In this document: one piece after another, positions 9,182 to 20,176 of the stretch
Numbering within the stretch: position 1 is the first letter of the stretch
Layout: the number at the start of each line of letters is the position of its first letter
Source of the DNA: Lysobacteraceae bacterium
GTDB lineage: Bacteria; Pseudomonadota; Gammaproteobacteria; Xanthomonadales; Xanthomonadaceae
Direction of reading: 5' to 3'
NCBI GenBank assembly: GCA_016789405.1
Contig: JAEUPQ010000015.1
Span: 1 to 64,000, forward strand
Length of the DNA stretch: 64,000 nucleotides
The notes under the pieces: generated by a model
Seen by the model: the letters and a program-made list of their open reading frames with translations, nothing else
What the model was told of the DNA's origin: nothing
The model's database searches: none
Made by a program: the position numbers and the translations under genes

Positions 9182-9808
9182 ATGGCGACGACGGAAGCGG
9201 CAGGCAGCGAGGTGCGGGGCGTCGATGTGTCGAAATACCAGGGCACTGTCGACTTCGCGAAGATCAAGGCGGCGGGCACGACCTACGTGTTCGTGAAGGC
9301 GACCGAGGGCATCACTGGCGTGGATCCGGACTATGCGCGCAACGTGGCCGCCGCGCGCGCGGCGGGGCTGGCGGTCGGCAGCTACCACTTCTACGAGACC
9401 GACGACGACCCGTCGGCGCAGTTCGGCAATTTCAAACAGCACGCGGACGTGAAGCCGGGCGATCTGCCGCCGGTGATCGACATCGAAGTGCTGGCCAGCA
9501 ACAGCCGCCCCGATCTGGCCGACGACCTCAAGTCGTTCCTGGCGCAGATCGAGCAGGCTTACGGCGTCAAGCCGATCCTGTATTCCGGCGTGAGTTTCGC
9601 GAACGAATACCTGACCAGCTTCGGGGCCTACCCGCTGTGGGTGGCGGAATACACCTCGGCACCGGCGCCGAAGGTGCCGACCGGCTGGACGACCTGGACG
9701 TTCTGGCAGTACTCGCAGAGCGGCACGGTCGCGGGAATCAGTGGCGCGGTCGACATGGACCGCTTCAACGGCACACCGGCACAGCTCGACGCGCTGCGGA
9801 TCGCCTGA
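9182..9808 (+). CDS. GH25-family lysozyme
   Basis: A 208-residue single-domain glycoside hydrolase family 25 protein (N-acetylmuramidase type). The N-terminal GVDVSKYQG and the strand PPVIDIEV carry the aspartate and DxE acids typical of the GH25 active site; VKATEG, SYHFYE, LWVAEYT and WTFWQYSQSG are further landmarks. I prefer ATG 9182, preceded by AGGGGGA; ATG 9164 would add six residues. No signal peptide is visible, so export, if any, would be non-Sec or by lysis. It stands alone among housekeeping genes with no phage genes nearby. The window also has two lysozyme-inhibitor-like genes (14396, 48603). Confidence 0.85.
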   Translation: MATTEAAGSEVRGVDVSKYQGTVDFAKIKAAGTTYVFVKATEGITGVDPDYARNVAAARAAGLAVGSYHFYETDDDPSAQFGNFKQHADVKPGDLPPVIDIEVLASNSRPDLADDLKSFLAQIEQAYGVKPILYSGVSFANEYLTSFGAYPLWVAEYTSAPAPKVPTGWTTWTFWQYSQSGTVAGISGAVDMDRFNGTPAQLDALRIA

Positions 9809-9814
9809 GCACCG

Positions 9815-10528
9815 TCAGCGGCCGGCGTCGCGCGCGAACGCGGCGATCGCCTCGATGCAGGCATCGCCGCGCGTCTGCAGCAGCAGGTGAGGACCGTCGA
9901 CTGCATGCAGCCGGGCATGCGCGATGCCGCGCAGGATCGTGTCGCCTGCGGATCGGTGCATCAGGCGGTCCTGGTTCGCGCGCAGGTACAGCACGGGCAC
10001 GCGGATGCGCGGCAGCGCGTCGCGGGCATCGATGCGCAGCGCCAGCGCGGCGCGCGAGCGCAGGACAGCAGGAGACACTTCCGCGAGCGCGGCTTTCAGT
10101 GCCGTTCGGATCGACGGTGTGCTCCAGCGACCGAGCAGCATCCACGACATCATCGGCATCGGCGCAGGCACCGGTGCGAATGCGGTGAGCGGTGCGAAAG
10201 GACGCAGCGAGGGTACGGGGGCGGTCGCGAACGTGGTCGACAGCACCAGCGCGCGCAGCATCGGTGGCGGATCCGCGGCGATACGCAGGGCGATCGGGCC
10301 GGAGAAGGATTCGCCGAGCAGGACGAATGTGCGGTCGGCCGGCAGTTGCTCGCGCGCGAAGGCTTCGAGCCCGTCCGCGTCGAGCACGCGGTTCGTCGGA
10401 TAGCCGATCGCGGCGGCATCGTCGAATCCCGCCGCGCGCGCCTGGCCGATGAAGCCGTCGAGCATCCGCGTGGTGCCGTCGAGGCCGGGGAGGATGCGCA
10501 GTGCCGGCAGATCGCGTGTGTCCGTCAT
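9815..10528 (-). CDS. Alpha/beta-fold hydrolase
   Basis: A 237-residue cytoplasmic alpha/beta hydrolase. Near the N-terminus is LPGLDGT, in the place of the oxyanion HG motif; the nucleophile elbow is FVLLGESFSGPIA (GxSxS-G) near residue 75; the C-terminal region has VLYLRANQDRLM with an acid and GPHLLLQ with the likely catalytic histidine. These fit the Ser-Asp-His fold; the substrate is unknown. It converges on the GH25 gene, six bases apart. No signal peptide. Confidence 0.7.
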   Translation of the reverse strand: MTDTRDLPALRILPGLDGTTRMLDGFIGQARAAGFDDAAAIGYPTNRVLDADGLEAFAREQLPADRTFVLLGESFSGPIALRIAADPPPMLRALVLSTTFATAPVPSLRPFAPLTAFAPVPAPMPMMSWMLLGRWSTPSIRTALKAALAEVSPAVLRSRAALALRIDARDALPRIRVPVLYLRANQDRLMHRSAGDTILRGIAHARLHAVDGPHLLLQTRGDACIEAIAAFARDAGR

Positions 10529-10585
10529 GGTGCGAGCTTAGCGGCAGAGGGCCATGCGATGATCCAATCTGGCGCACGAACGACA

Positions 10586-10607
10586 ACGCCCGGGCTTCCC
10601 CGGGCGT
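10586..10607 (-). terminator. Hairpin downstream of lat
   Basis: ACGCCCGGG-CTTC-CCCGGGCGT is a perfect 9-bp stem with a 4-base loop, 28 bp beyond the lat stop on the minus strand. The following minus-strand bases are not a clear T-run, so efficiency is uncertain. Confidence 0.55.
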
Positions 10608-10635
10608 CGTCGTGCAAAACAATTGATATGTGCGA

Positions 10636-12132
10636 TCAGGCCGCAGCGGCCTGCTTCACGCGCGGGCCTTCGAGCAGGGCGCGCTTGATCATGCCGACCA
10701 GCAGGTCGAGTTCGTCTTCCTGCATGGCGAAGTGCGGGGTGAAGCGCAGCGAGTTCTCGCCGCCGTGGATCACGCCGATGCCGTGTTCGCGCATCCATTC
10801 CTCGGTCGAGCCGGTGCCGTAGCCCTTGAACTCCTTCGACAGTTCGCAGGAGAACAGCAGGCCGGTGCCCTGGACCTTGGTGATCAGGCCGGGCAGTTCG
10901 GCCTTCAGCGAGTCGAGCTTGGCGACGGCCTGCTGGCCGCGCGTGCGGATGTTGGCGCGCAGTTCCGGCGTGAGCTGGGCGAGCACCGCGCAGGCGACGT
11001 CGAGCGCGCGCGGGTTGGTGGTCATCGTGTTGCCGTAGGTGCCCTTGCGGTACAGGCCGGCGGCGCGGGCGTTCACGGCGAGCACCGACAGCGGGTACTG
11101 GCCGGCGTTGAGCGCCTTGGAGTAGGTCTCCATGTCCGGCGCTTCGATGCCTTCGAAGCCGGGGTAGTCGACGATCGACAGCACGCCGTTGGCGCGCAGG
11201 CCGGCCTGGATGGAGTCGATCAGCAGCAGCGAGCCGTGGGTCTTGGTCAGTTCGCGGGCCAGGTCGTAGAACGCACGCGGCACCGAACGGCCCGGGTCGC
11301 CTTCGCCCATCACCGGCTCGAGGAACATCGCTTCGATGAACCAGCCATTGGCATCGGCGTCGGCGAAGACCTTGCGCAGCGCATCGCCGTCGTAGGGCTC
11401 GACCGCGATCACGGTGTCCTCGCCACGGAAGCTGGCGAGATGCTGCATGTAGGTCTTGCGGCTGGAATCGGAGTACAGCGCCGGGCGCTCGGTGCGGCCG
11501 TGGAAGCTGCCCTTGACCACGACACGCTTGATCGCGCGGCCGGCATGCGGGCCGCCGGCGTCCGTCATCAGCTTGGAATTGACGTCGGCGATGCGGCCGG
11601 CCAGCGACACCGATTCCGAACCCGAGTTCAGGCACAGGAACTTGTCGTAGGGGCAGGTGCCGCCCACGTGGCCGACTTCGGCGCGGAGAGCGCGGTCGAA
11701 GCGCAGCTGCGACAGGTTCGCGGTCATGATGTTGGCCATCACCTGCGGCTTCGACATTGCGTCGATCACCACCTTGGGGGCGTGGCCGAAGCCGAGCATG
11801 CCGTAGCCGCCGGAGTCGTGCAGCACCGCGCCCTTGAGGGTCACGATCCACGGGCCGCGCGCGGTGAGCGCCACGTACGGGTTCACGGTGTCGTTCGAAT
11901 AGAAGTTCACGAAGCCGCCCTGGATGACGACGGCCTGGTCGGCCTCGTCGCGGTCCAGCAGTTCGGGGAACTCGGCCTGGACACGGGCGTACTCGGCGCC
12001 GGCGGCCTCAATGGCCTCCACCAGGTCCGGGTGGCTGGCGGCGAAGGCGAGCACGGTGGCATCGTCCAGTCCGGTGGTCCGGCGCAGGCCGCCATGGGCG
12101 CGCAGCGGGGCGAGAATGTCGAGCAGGGCCAT
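10636..12132 (-). CDS. lat: L-lysine 6-transaminase
   Basis: A 498-residue class III PLP-dependent aminotransferase. Its sequence closely resembles, from memory, the L-lysine 6-aminotransferase of 'Flavobacterium lutescens': the segments GFVNFYS, NPYVALTARGPW, GSFHGRT, FLEPVMGEGDPGR, LLLIDSIQA, APDMETYSKAL and GNTMTTNPRALDVACA are all of that type. The reaction moves the 6-amino group of lysine to 2-oxoglutarate, giving 2-aminoadipate semialdehyde, which cyclises to piperideine-6-carboxylate. GSES (171-174) should hold the PLP phosphate, D306 the ring nitrogen and K339 the Schiff base. The common DEVQ motif of this fold is DSIQ here, as in that lat type. A divergent Lrp-family gene and a palindrome lie directly upstream; pcd for the next step is at 44379-45911. 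Confidence 0.85.
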   Translation of the reverse strand: MALLDILAPLRAHGGLRRTTGLDDATVLAFAASHPDLVEAIEAAGAEYARVQAEFPELLDRDEADQAVVIQGGFVNFYSNDTVNPYVALTARGPWIVTLKGAVLHDSGGYGMLGFGHAPKVVIDAMSKPQVMANIMTANLSQLRFDRALRAEVGHVGGTCPYDKFLCLNSGSESVSLAGRIADVNSKLMTDAGGPHAGRAIKRVVVKGSFHGRTERPALYSDSSRKTYMQHLASFRGEDTVIAVEPYDGDALRKVFADADANGWFIEAMFLEPVMGEGDPGRSVPRAFYDLARELTKTHGSLLLIDSIQAGLRANGVLSIVDYPGFEGIEAPDMETYSKALNAGQYPLSVLAVNARAAGLYRKGTYGNTMTTNPRALDVACAVLAQLTPELRANIRTRGQQAVAKLDSLKAELPGLITKVQGTGLLFSCELSKEFKGYGTGSTEEWMREHGIGVIHGGENSLRFTPHFAMQEDELDLLVGMIKRALLEGPRVKQAAAA

Positions 12133-12222
12133 GTCGATCCTCCATCTTGAAAGCGGCTAGCCGTCTATTATTGCCATTATCCGGTCGTTTGACAGTTGCG
12201 GTCTGTGCGAATTTCGATGATA

Positions 12223-12241
12223 TTTCGTCGATTCGACGAAA
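12223..12241. promoter_or_regulatory. Perfect palindrome between lat and the Lrp-type gene; likely operator
   Basis: TTTCGTCGA-T-TCGACGAAA is a perfect 9-bp inverted repeat around one base, ending 12 bp before the regulator start codon, with the related half-site-like ATTTCGATGA just upstream (12211-12220). In divergent Lrp/AsnC arrangements such dyads are usual binding sites for the encoded regulator. A TTGACA lies at 12189-12194 on the regulator side. Assignment as operator is inference from position and symmetry. Confidence 0.65.
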
Positions 12242-12253
12242 CCGGGACGCCAA

Positions 12254-12685
12254 ATGAAGCTCACCGACACCGACCAGCAGCTGCTCTCGCTCCTGCGTGA
12301 GAATGCCCGCGCGTCCACCGCCCAGATCGCCCGCCGGCTGGGGCTGTCGCGGACCACGGTGCAGAGCCGGATCGAGCGCCTCGAGCGTGAGGGCGTGATC
12401 AGCGGATACACCGTCCGCGTCCACGAGGAGTACGAGCGCAGCTACGTGCGCGCCCACATCATGATCGCGGTGCACCCCAAGCAGATGACCACCGTGGTGA
12501 ACACCTTGCGCAGCATGCCCGAGCTGCGGTCGCTGCATTCGGTCAGCGGCGGCTTCGACCTGATCGCGGTCGGCGCGGTGCCTGCGGTGGGCGACATGGA
12601 CGTGCTGACCGACCGCATCGGCGCCATCGACGGCGTGGCACGCACCACTTCGTCGATCGTGCTGTCGACCAAGTTCGAGCGCTGA
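12254..12685 (+). CDS. Lrp/AsnC-family transcriptional regulator
   Basis: A 143-residue regulator of the feast/famine type. The N-terminal ~55 residues are a winged helix with recognition helix in RRLGLSRTTVQSRIERLEREG; a hinge leads to the C-terminal RAM ligand-binding domain (VRAHIMIAVHPKQ ... VSGGFDLIAVG ... TTSSIVLSTKFER). It is divergent from lat and shares its 121-bp intergenic region, so lysine-responsive control of lat is the simplest inference. The perfect palindrome 12 bp upstream of its start suggests autoregulation. queA follows 20 bp downstream. Confidence 0.9.
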   Translation: MKLTDTDQQLLSLLRENARASTAQIARRLGLSRTTVQSRIERLEREGVISGYTVRVHEEYERSYVRAHIMIAVHPKQMTTVVNTLRSMPELRSLHSVSGGFDLIAVGAVPAVGDMDVLTDRIGAIDGVARTTSSIVLSTKFER

Positions 12686-12705
12686 CCGGGCATATCGAGT
12701 AGGCC

Positions 12706-13791
12706 ATGAAGAAATCAGACTTCCATTTCGACCTGCCGCCCGAGCTCATTGCGCAGGCACCCTTGGCCGAGCGTTCGGCCAGCCGGCTGCTGGTGGTGCC
12801 GCCGGCGCCCGCCGCGCCGGGCCTTGCTCCGCTCGAAGACCGCGTCGTGCGCGACCTGCCGTCGCTGCTGCAGCCCGGCGACCTGCTGATCTTCAACGAC
12901 ACCCGGGTGATCCCGGCACGGCTGTTCGGCCAGAAGGCCACCGGCGGGCGGGTGGAGATCCTGATCGAGCGCCTGCTGCCGGGCAACGAGGCGCGCGCGC
13001 AGGTCGGCGCGAGCAAGTCGCCCAAGCCAGGCGGACGCATCGCACTGGATGCCGGCGGCGAGGTCGAGGTGCTGGGTCGCGAGGGCGAGTTCTACCACCT
13101 GCGTTTCCACGTCGACGATTCGCTGGAAAGCTGGCTGCTGCACGCCGGCCGCTTGCCGCTGCCGCCGTACATCCAGCGCGAGCCGGGGCGCGACGACCTG
13201 GAGCGCTACCAGACCGTGTTCGCGAAGGAAGTCGGCGCGGTCGCGGCGCCCACCGCCGGCCTGCATTTCGACGAAGCACTGCTGCAGGCATTGCGCGATC
13301 GCGGCGTCGAGTTCGGCCACGTCACGCTGCATGTCGGCGCCGGCACCTTCCAGCCGATGCGCGCCGACGATGTGCGCGACCACCACATGCACAGCGAATG
13401 GCTGAACGTCGGTGCCGAACTGGTCGCGCAGGTGCGTCGCACGCGCGAACGCGGCGGGCGCGTGGTCGCGGTCGGTACCACGGTGGTGCGCGCGCTGGAA
13501 AGCGCGATGCGCCGCCTCGACGACGGCAGCAGCGAACTGCAGCCGTTCGCGGGAGAAACCCGCATCTTCATCTTCCCGGGCTACCGCATCCGCAGCGTCG
13601 ACGCGATGGTCACCAATTTCCACCTGCCGGAAAGCACGCTGCTGATGCTGGTCTCGGCATTCGCCGGCAAGGATCGGGTGTTCGAAGCCTACCGGCACGC
13701 GGTCGAGCAGCAATACCGTTTCTTCAGCTACGGCGATGCGATGCTGCTGTGGCCGCAGCGATACGCATCGGACGGCGCGCATGCGTCTTGA
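12706..13791 (+). CDS. queA: tRNA preQ1(34) S-adenosylmethionine ribosyltransferase-isomerase
   Basis: A 361-residue QueA. It transfers and isomerises the ribosyl part of SAM onto preQ1 at tRNA position 34, giving epoxyqueuosine, the step after TGT. Landmarks: [12 protein letters not shown] and RSASRLLVV at the N-terminus, [57 protein letters not shown] and [19 protein letters not shown]. Length is normal. The last 11 bases overlap the start of the flavin reductase gene. tgt lies about 1.7 kb downstream. Confidence 0.97.
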   Translation: MKKSDFHFDLPPELIAQAPLAERSASRLLVVPPAPAAPGLAPLEDRVVRDLPSLLQPGDLLIFNDTRVIPARLFGQKATGGRVEILIERLLPGNEARAQVGASKSPKPGGRIALDAGGEVEVLGREGEFYHLRFHVDDSLESWLLHAGRLPLPPYIQREPGRDDLERYQTVFAKEVGAVAAPTAGLHFDEALLQALRDRGVEFGHVTLHVGAGTFQPMRADDVRDHHMHSEWLNVGAELVAQVRRTRERGGRVVAVGTTVVRALESAMRRLDDGSSELQPFAGETRIFIFPGYRIRSVDAMVTNFHLPESTLLMLVSAFAGKDRVFEAYRHAVEQQYRFFSYGDAMLLWPQRYASDGAHAS

Positions 13792-14389
13792 TTTCGAGGC
13801 GCTCGGCGCCGCCGAGGCCTACCGGTGGATGGTCGCGACGGTCACCCCGCGCCCGATCGCCTGGGTGTCCACGCGCTCGGCCGAGGGCATCGACAACCTC
13901 GCGCCCTTCAGCTTCTTCCAGATCGTCTGCGACGAACCGCCGACGCTGATGATCAGCATCGGCGCGCGTCCCGACGGCGGCGAGAAGGACACGCTGCGAA
14001 ACCTGCGCGAGCGCGGCGAACTGGTCATCCAGCTGGTGTCGGCGGCGCATGCCGAGGCGATGAATGCGACCTCGGGCGCTTTCCCGCACGGTGTGAGCGA
14101 GTTCGAGCGTTGCGGCATCGCCCCGGTGCCCGCCGAACGCGTCGCCGTCGCCCGCGTGGCCGATGCCGCGGTCGCCTTCGAATGTCGGCTGGCCTCGATC
14201 CTGCCATACCCCGCCGAATCGCCGAACCATCACATCGTGTTCGCTGAAGTGCTGCTGGCGCACATCGATGATGGCGTGCTGGCGGATGGCCGCCACGCGG
14301 ACCCGGCAGCCCTCGACCTCGTTGCCCGTCTCGGCGGCAGCGGCTATGCCACGACGAGAGACCGCTTTTCTCTCAAACGCCCCGGTTGA
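13781..14389 (+). CDS. Flavin reductase-like FMN-binding protein
   Basis: A 202-residue protein starting at ATG 13781 ([17 protein letters not shown]), inside the 3' end of queA; the open frame runs 15 codons further upstream but there it lies deep within queA. The pattern [29 protein letters not shown] and PPTLMISI is characteristic of the flavin-reductase-like split-barrel family that binds FMN. Cytoplasmic; substrate unknown. The overlap with queA suggests co-translation. It converges on the LprI-like gene, whose stop lies only six bases away. Confidence 0.85.
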   Translation: MRLDFEALGAAEAYRWMVATVTPRPIAWVSTRSAEGIDNLAPFSFFQIVCDEPPTLMISIGARPDGGEKDTLRNLRERGELVIQLVSAAHAEAMNATSGAFPHGVSEFERCGIAPVPAERVAVARVADAAVAFECRLASILPYPAESPNHHIVFAEVLLAHIDDGVLADGRHADPAALDLVARLGGSGYATTRDRFSLKRPG

Positions 14390-14395
14390 GTCGTT

Positions 14396-16610
<2,215 letters not shown>

Positions 16611-16740
16611 ACTTTTCCCGCAGCGGCCGGTCTCGGAATGGTCGCCGCCGCTGCATCGGGCGGCCGGGGGATCGGGTTGAAAGCGCCAAGGCCCGCCCGC
16701 ATGGCATAATCCGGCGTTAATTTTCGTTCACGGATCCGAA

Positions 16741-17082
16741 ATGAACCTGCTTGACCTGTTGATTTCCCCCGCCCACGCACAGGCCGCCGGCGCTGCCGGC
16801 GCCCCGGGCCTGAGCAGCCTGCTCCTCCCGGTGGCGCTGCTTGCCGTGATGTACTTCATCATGGTCCGCCCGCAGATGAAGCGCGCCAAGGAGCATCGTG
16901 CGATGCTCGAAAAGCTCGCCAAGGGCGACGAGGTGATCACCAGCGGCGGCATCGCCGGCGTGATCCGCGACATCGGCGACAGCTTCATCTCGGTCGAAGT
17001 CGCCGATGGCGTGACGATCCGCGTGCAGAAGGGCGCGATCGGCCACGTGCTTCCCAAGGGCACGCTCAAGTCGTCGCAGTAA
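16741..17082 (+). CDS. yajC: Sec translocon accessory protein YajC
   Basis: A 113-residue inner-membrane protein that associates with SecDF. One membrane helix (SLLLPVALLAVMYFIMV), then the family signature RPQMKRAKEHRAMLEKLAKGDEVIT-type segment and a small beta domain (GGIAGVIRDIGDSFISVEVADGVTIRVQKGAI). It lies between tgt and secD, as expected. Confidence 0.95.
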   Translation: MNLLDLLISPAHAQAAGAAGAPGLSSLLLPVALLAVMYFIMVRPQMKRAKEHRAMLEKLAKGDEVITSGGIAGVIRDIGDSFISVEVADGVTIRVQKGAIGHVLPKGTLKSSQ

Positions 17083-17148
17083 TGACGTCCGTCTGACCTT
17101 CCGTCCACCCTGATGCGGCCGGTTCCAGGACCGGACGCGGTGCTCGTC

Positions 17149-19053
17149 ATGCTTGAATATTCCCGCTGGAAATATGCCATTGCCTTGCTCGTGGTGCTGA
17201 TCAGCGCGCTGTATGCGCTGCCCAACATCTACCCGCAGGATCCCTCCGTGCAGGTGTCCGCCGGCCGTGGTGCCAAGGTCGACGACGCGCTCAAGCAGCG
17301 GGTCGCGCAGACGCTGGACAAGGCCGGTCTGAAGCCGAAGGAGATCGAACTGGAGGGTGAGAGCCTGCTGGTCCGCGCGAAGGATCTCGATGCCCAGAGC
17401 AAGAGCGCCGACGCCCTGCGTGACGCGCTCGGCACCAACTACGACGTCGCCTTCACCCTGGCATCGAACGTGCCCGATTGGCTGACCGCCATCGGCGCCC
17501 GACCGATGGCGCTGGGTCTGGATCTTCAGGGCGGTGTGCACTTCCTGATGGAAGTCGACCGCAAGGCTGCGATCGACAAGCGTTTCGATGCCTACCTCGA
17601 AGACGTGCGCGTGCAGCTGCGCGATGCGGGCATCGCCTACGAATCCGTCGAGCGCAGCGGCGAGCGTGGCATCGCCGTCACGCTGAACCGGGCCGCCGAC
17701 CTCGAGAAGGCACAGGGCCTGGTGCAGAAGTCGCTGACCTCCAGCGCCAGCGACACCGCATCCGGCGGGTTCGTGGCACCGAACGCCTTCACGACCCAGA
17801 CGGCCGGCAACCTCATCACGGTGCAGGTGTCGGAAGAGATCGTGCGCGGCATGACCCTCAATGCGATCGAGCAGAACCTCGGCACGCTGCGCAACCGCGT
17901 CAACGCGCTCAACGTCGCCGAACCGGTGATCCAGCGCCAGGGCGCGGACCGCATCCTCGTCCAGCTCCCGGGCGTGCAGAACCCGGGCGATGCCAAGCGC
18001 ATCCTCGGCGCCACGGCCACGCTGGAATATCGCGGCGTGTACGAAGGCAACGCCCTCGAAGCGCGCGAGACCGGCAACGTGCCGGCCGGCGCGCGCCTGT
18101 ACGAAGACCGCGATCTGGGCCCCGACGGCAAGCCCATTCCGGTGCTGCTGAACAAGCGCATCATCGTGTCCGGTGAGGACATGGTCGACGCGCGCAGCTC
18201 GGTCGATCAGAACGGTCTGCCCGCGGTGCAGGTCACGCTCAACAGCTCGGGCGGCCAGCGCATGCTGCAGTTCACCACCGAGAACGTGAACAAGCCGATG
18301 GCCGTGGTGTACATCGAGCGCCTGCCGGTGTCGCGCATCGTCGACGGCAAGGAAGTCAGGAGCTTCCAGGTGAAGGAGCAGGTCATCTCCGTCGCCAACG
18401 TCAACGAACCCTTCGGCAAGACCTTCATCACCACCGGTCTGGAGCGCAAGGAAGCCGAAAGCCTGTCCAAGCTGCTGCGCGCCGGTGCGCTGGCCGCGCC
18501 GATGGACATCGTCGAAGAGCGCACGGTGGGCCCGAGCCTCGGCAAGCAGAACATCGAGCGCGGCCTCAAGGCCGTGGCGTACTCCTTCCTGTTCGCGCTG
18601 GCCTTCTTCCTTTTCTACTACCGCATGTTCGGCCTGGTGACCTGCCTGGCGCTGCTGCTGAACCTGCTGATGGTGTTCGCACTGATGTCGGTGTTCGGCG
18701 CGACGATGAGCCTGCCCGGTCTCGCCGGCATCGCATTGACCGTCGGCATGTCGGTGGACGCCAACGTGCTGATCAACGAGCGCATACGCGAGGAGTTGCG
18801 AGCGGGGTTGCCGCCATTGACGGCGATTTCCGAAGGCTACGACCGCGCATCCGGCACCATCCTGGACGCCAATGTCACGGCATTCCTGGCAGGTCTTGCG
18901 ATGTTCGCGTTCGGCACCGGTCCGCTGAAGGGCTTCGGCATCACCACGATGCTGGGCATCGCGACCTCGGCCTACACCGCCGTGTCCGTGTCGCGCGCCA
19001 TCGCGACGCTGATCTACGGTCGCCGCCGCAAGCTGCAGTCCATCGCGATCTGA
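17149..19053 (+). CDS. secD: Protein translocase subunit SecD
   Basis: A 634-residue SecD of the SecDF pump, which uses the proton motive force to help pull proteins across the inner membrane. I use ATG 17149 (MLEYSRWKYAIALL), which starts with the first membrane helix; ATG 17113 would add 12 residues. Landmarks: LGLDLQGGVHFLMEVD in the first periplasmic part, a large periplasmic domain, GGQRMLQFTTENVNKPMAVV, and the C-terminal five-helix block with GLAGIALTVGMSVDANVLINERIREEL-type motifs. secF follows 13 bp downstream. Confidence 0.97.
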   Translation: MLEYSRWKYAIALLVVLISALYALPNIYPQDPSVQVSAGRGAKVDDALKQRVAQTLDKAGLKPKEIELEGESLLVRAKDLDAQSKSADALRDALGTNYDVAFTLASNVPDWLTAIGARPMALGLDLQGGVHFLMEVDRKAAIDKRFDAYLEDVRVQLRDAGIAYESVERSGERGIAVTLNRAADLEKAQGLVQKSLTSSASDTASGGFVAPNAFTTQTAGNLITVQVSEEIVRGMTLNAIEQNLGTLRNRVNALNVAEPVIQRQGADRILVQLPGVQNPGDAKRILGATATLEYRGVYEGNALEARETGNVPAGARLYEDRDLGPDGKPIPVLLNKRIIVSGEDMVDARSSVDQNGLPAVQVTLNSSGGQRMLQFTTENVNKPMAVVYIERLPVSRIVDGKEVRSFQVKEQVISVANVNEPFGKTFITTGLERKEAESLSKLLRAGALAAPMDIVEERTVGPSLGKQNIERGLKAVAYSFLFALAFFLFYYRMFGLVTCLALLLNLLMVFALMSVFGATMSLPGLAGIALTVGMSVDANVLINERIREELRAGLPPLTAISEGYDRASGTILDANVTAFLAGLAMFAFGTGPLKGFGITTMLGIATSAYTAVSVSRAIATLIYGRRRKLQSIAI

Positions 19054-19066
19054 GGGAGCCAGAATC

Positions 19067-20026
19067 ATGAAACCGTTCAACGTGTTCCCTTACGACAGCA
19101 AGATCGACTTCATGCGGATGCGCATGATCTCGCTGACCGTCGCCGCGCTCATCATGCTCGTCGCGATCGGCGGCATGATCTTCAAGAACTTCAATTTCGC
19201 GCTGGACTTCACCGGTGGCGTCGGCGTCGAACTGGCCTACGACAAGCCGGTGGACGTGGATGGCGTGCGCGAGCGACTGGAAGCGGCAGGCTTCGAGAAC
19301 GCCCAGGTGCAGACCTTCGGCACCGGCAAGGAACTCCTGGTTCGCCTGCGCGACAACTCCACGGCGAAGAAGTCGCCCGAGGACAAGGCCTCGAGCCTGG
19401 CCGAGAGCGTTCGTGTCGCAGCCTCCGAAAGCGGCAATCCCGCGCGGATGATGCGCAGTTCCGAGATCAGCGCGCAGGTCGGCAAGGAGCTGGCCTGGGA
19501 CGGGTTGATGGCCCTGATCTTCGTGGTCGTGTTCTTCCTGATCTACATCGCGTTCCGGTTCGAATACAAGTTCGCGATCGCGGCGATCATCACCACCCTG
19601 CACGACGTCGTCGTTGTGATCGGCTGGTTCGCATTGAGCGGACACGAGTTCGACCTGACCGTGCTTGCCGGCATCCTGTCGGTGATGGGCTTCTCGATCA
19701 ACGACACCATCGTGGTGTTCGACCGCGTCCGCGAAAACTTCCGCGGCATGCGCGCCGAGCCGGAGGAAGTGCTGAACCGCTCGGTCAACCAGACCCTGTC
19801 GCGTACGGTCATCACTTCGTTCGTCGCCTTCCTCACGGTGTTCGCGCTCTACCTCTACGGTGGTGGCTCGCTGCAGGGCATGGCCGAATCGCAGATGATC
19901 GGCATCGTGATCGGTACGCTGTCCTCGATCTTCGTCGCCTGCCCGCTGCTGATGTGGCTCGGCGTGACCAAGCAGGACCTCCTGCCGAAGGCCAAGGACG
20001 AAGAGGCGCTGGCGCGTCGTCCCTGA
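19067..20026 (+). CDS. secF: Protein translocase subunit SecF
   Basis: A 319-residue SecF, partner of SecD. Six membrane helices; ALDFTGGVGVELAY early on, then a short periplasmic domain, then FVVVFFLIYIAFRFEYKFAIAA, LAGILSVMGFSINDTIVVFDRVREN and NQTLSRTVITSFVAF. Length is usual. A strong bidirectional terminator begins 20 bp after the stop and ends the tgt-yajC-secDF run. Confidence 0.97.
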   Translation: MKPFNVFPYDSKIDFMRMRMISLTVAALIMLVAIGGMIFKNFNFALDFTGGVGVELAYDKPVDVDGVRERLEAAGFENAQVQTFGTGKELLVRLRDNSTAKKSPEDKASSLAESVRVAASESGNPARMMRSSEISAQVGKELAWDGLMALIFVVVFFLIYIAFRFEYKFAIAAIITTLHDVVVVIGWFALSGHEFDLTVLAGILSVMGFSINDTIVVFDRVRENFRGMRAEPEEVLNRSVNQTLSRTVITSFVAFLTVFALYLYGGGSLQGMAESQMIGIVIGTLSSIFVACPLLMWLGVTKQDLLPKAKDEEALARRP

Positions 20027-20045
20027 TCCCGGGGCGTCCTCCACG

Positions 20046-20077
20046 AAAAAGGCCGCGCAGCGATGCGCGGCCTTTTT
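20046..20077 (+). terminator. Rho-independent terminator after secF
   Basis: AAAAAGGCCGCGCA, a 4-base loop and TGCGCGGCCTTTTT make a perfect 14-bp stem with A and T tracts on either side, the standard intrinsic terminator shape. It works in both orientations. Confidence 0.93.
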
Positions 20078-20100
20078 CGTGGTCTCTTCGACGGGGTTTC

Positions 20101-20163
20101 GTAGAGCGGAGCTTGCTCCGCTCGACCGTGTCCGAATATCGAGCGGAGCAAGCTCCGCTCTAC
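20101..20163. repeat. Long perfect inverted repeat (REP-like pair)
   Basis: A 25-bp arm (20101-20125, beginning GTAGAGCGGAGCTTGCTCCG) is repeated as an exact reverse complement at 20139-20163, with a 13-base spacer. Each arm also contains its own palindrome (CGGAGCTTGCTCCG). This two-palindrome layout is that of a REP doublet (BIME) mobilised by RAYT-type transposases. It lies between the secF terminator and the suhB stop. Confidence 0.8.
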
Positions 20164-20176
20164 GGTAGATCGGGGG

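Noticed and set aside
9182..9808. Prophage remnant around the GH25 lysozyme
   Set aside because: No holin, structural, integrase or att-like sequences are near; flanking genes are housekeeping on both sides.
10630..12150. 506-codon plus-strand open frame antisense to lat
   Set aside because: Shadow frame produced by high G+C; rich in A, G, R, V and H with no family pattern, while the minus strand is clearly lat.
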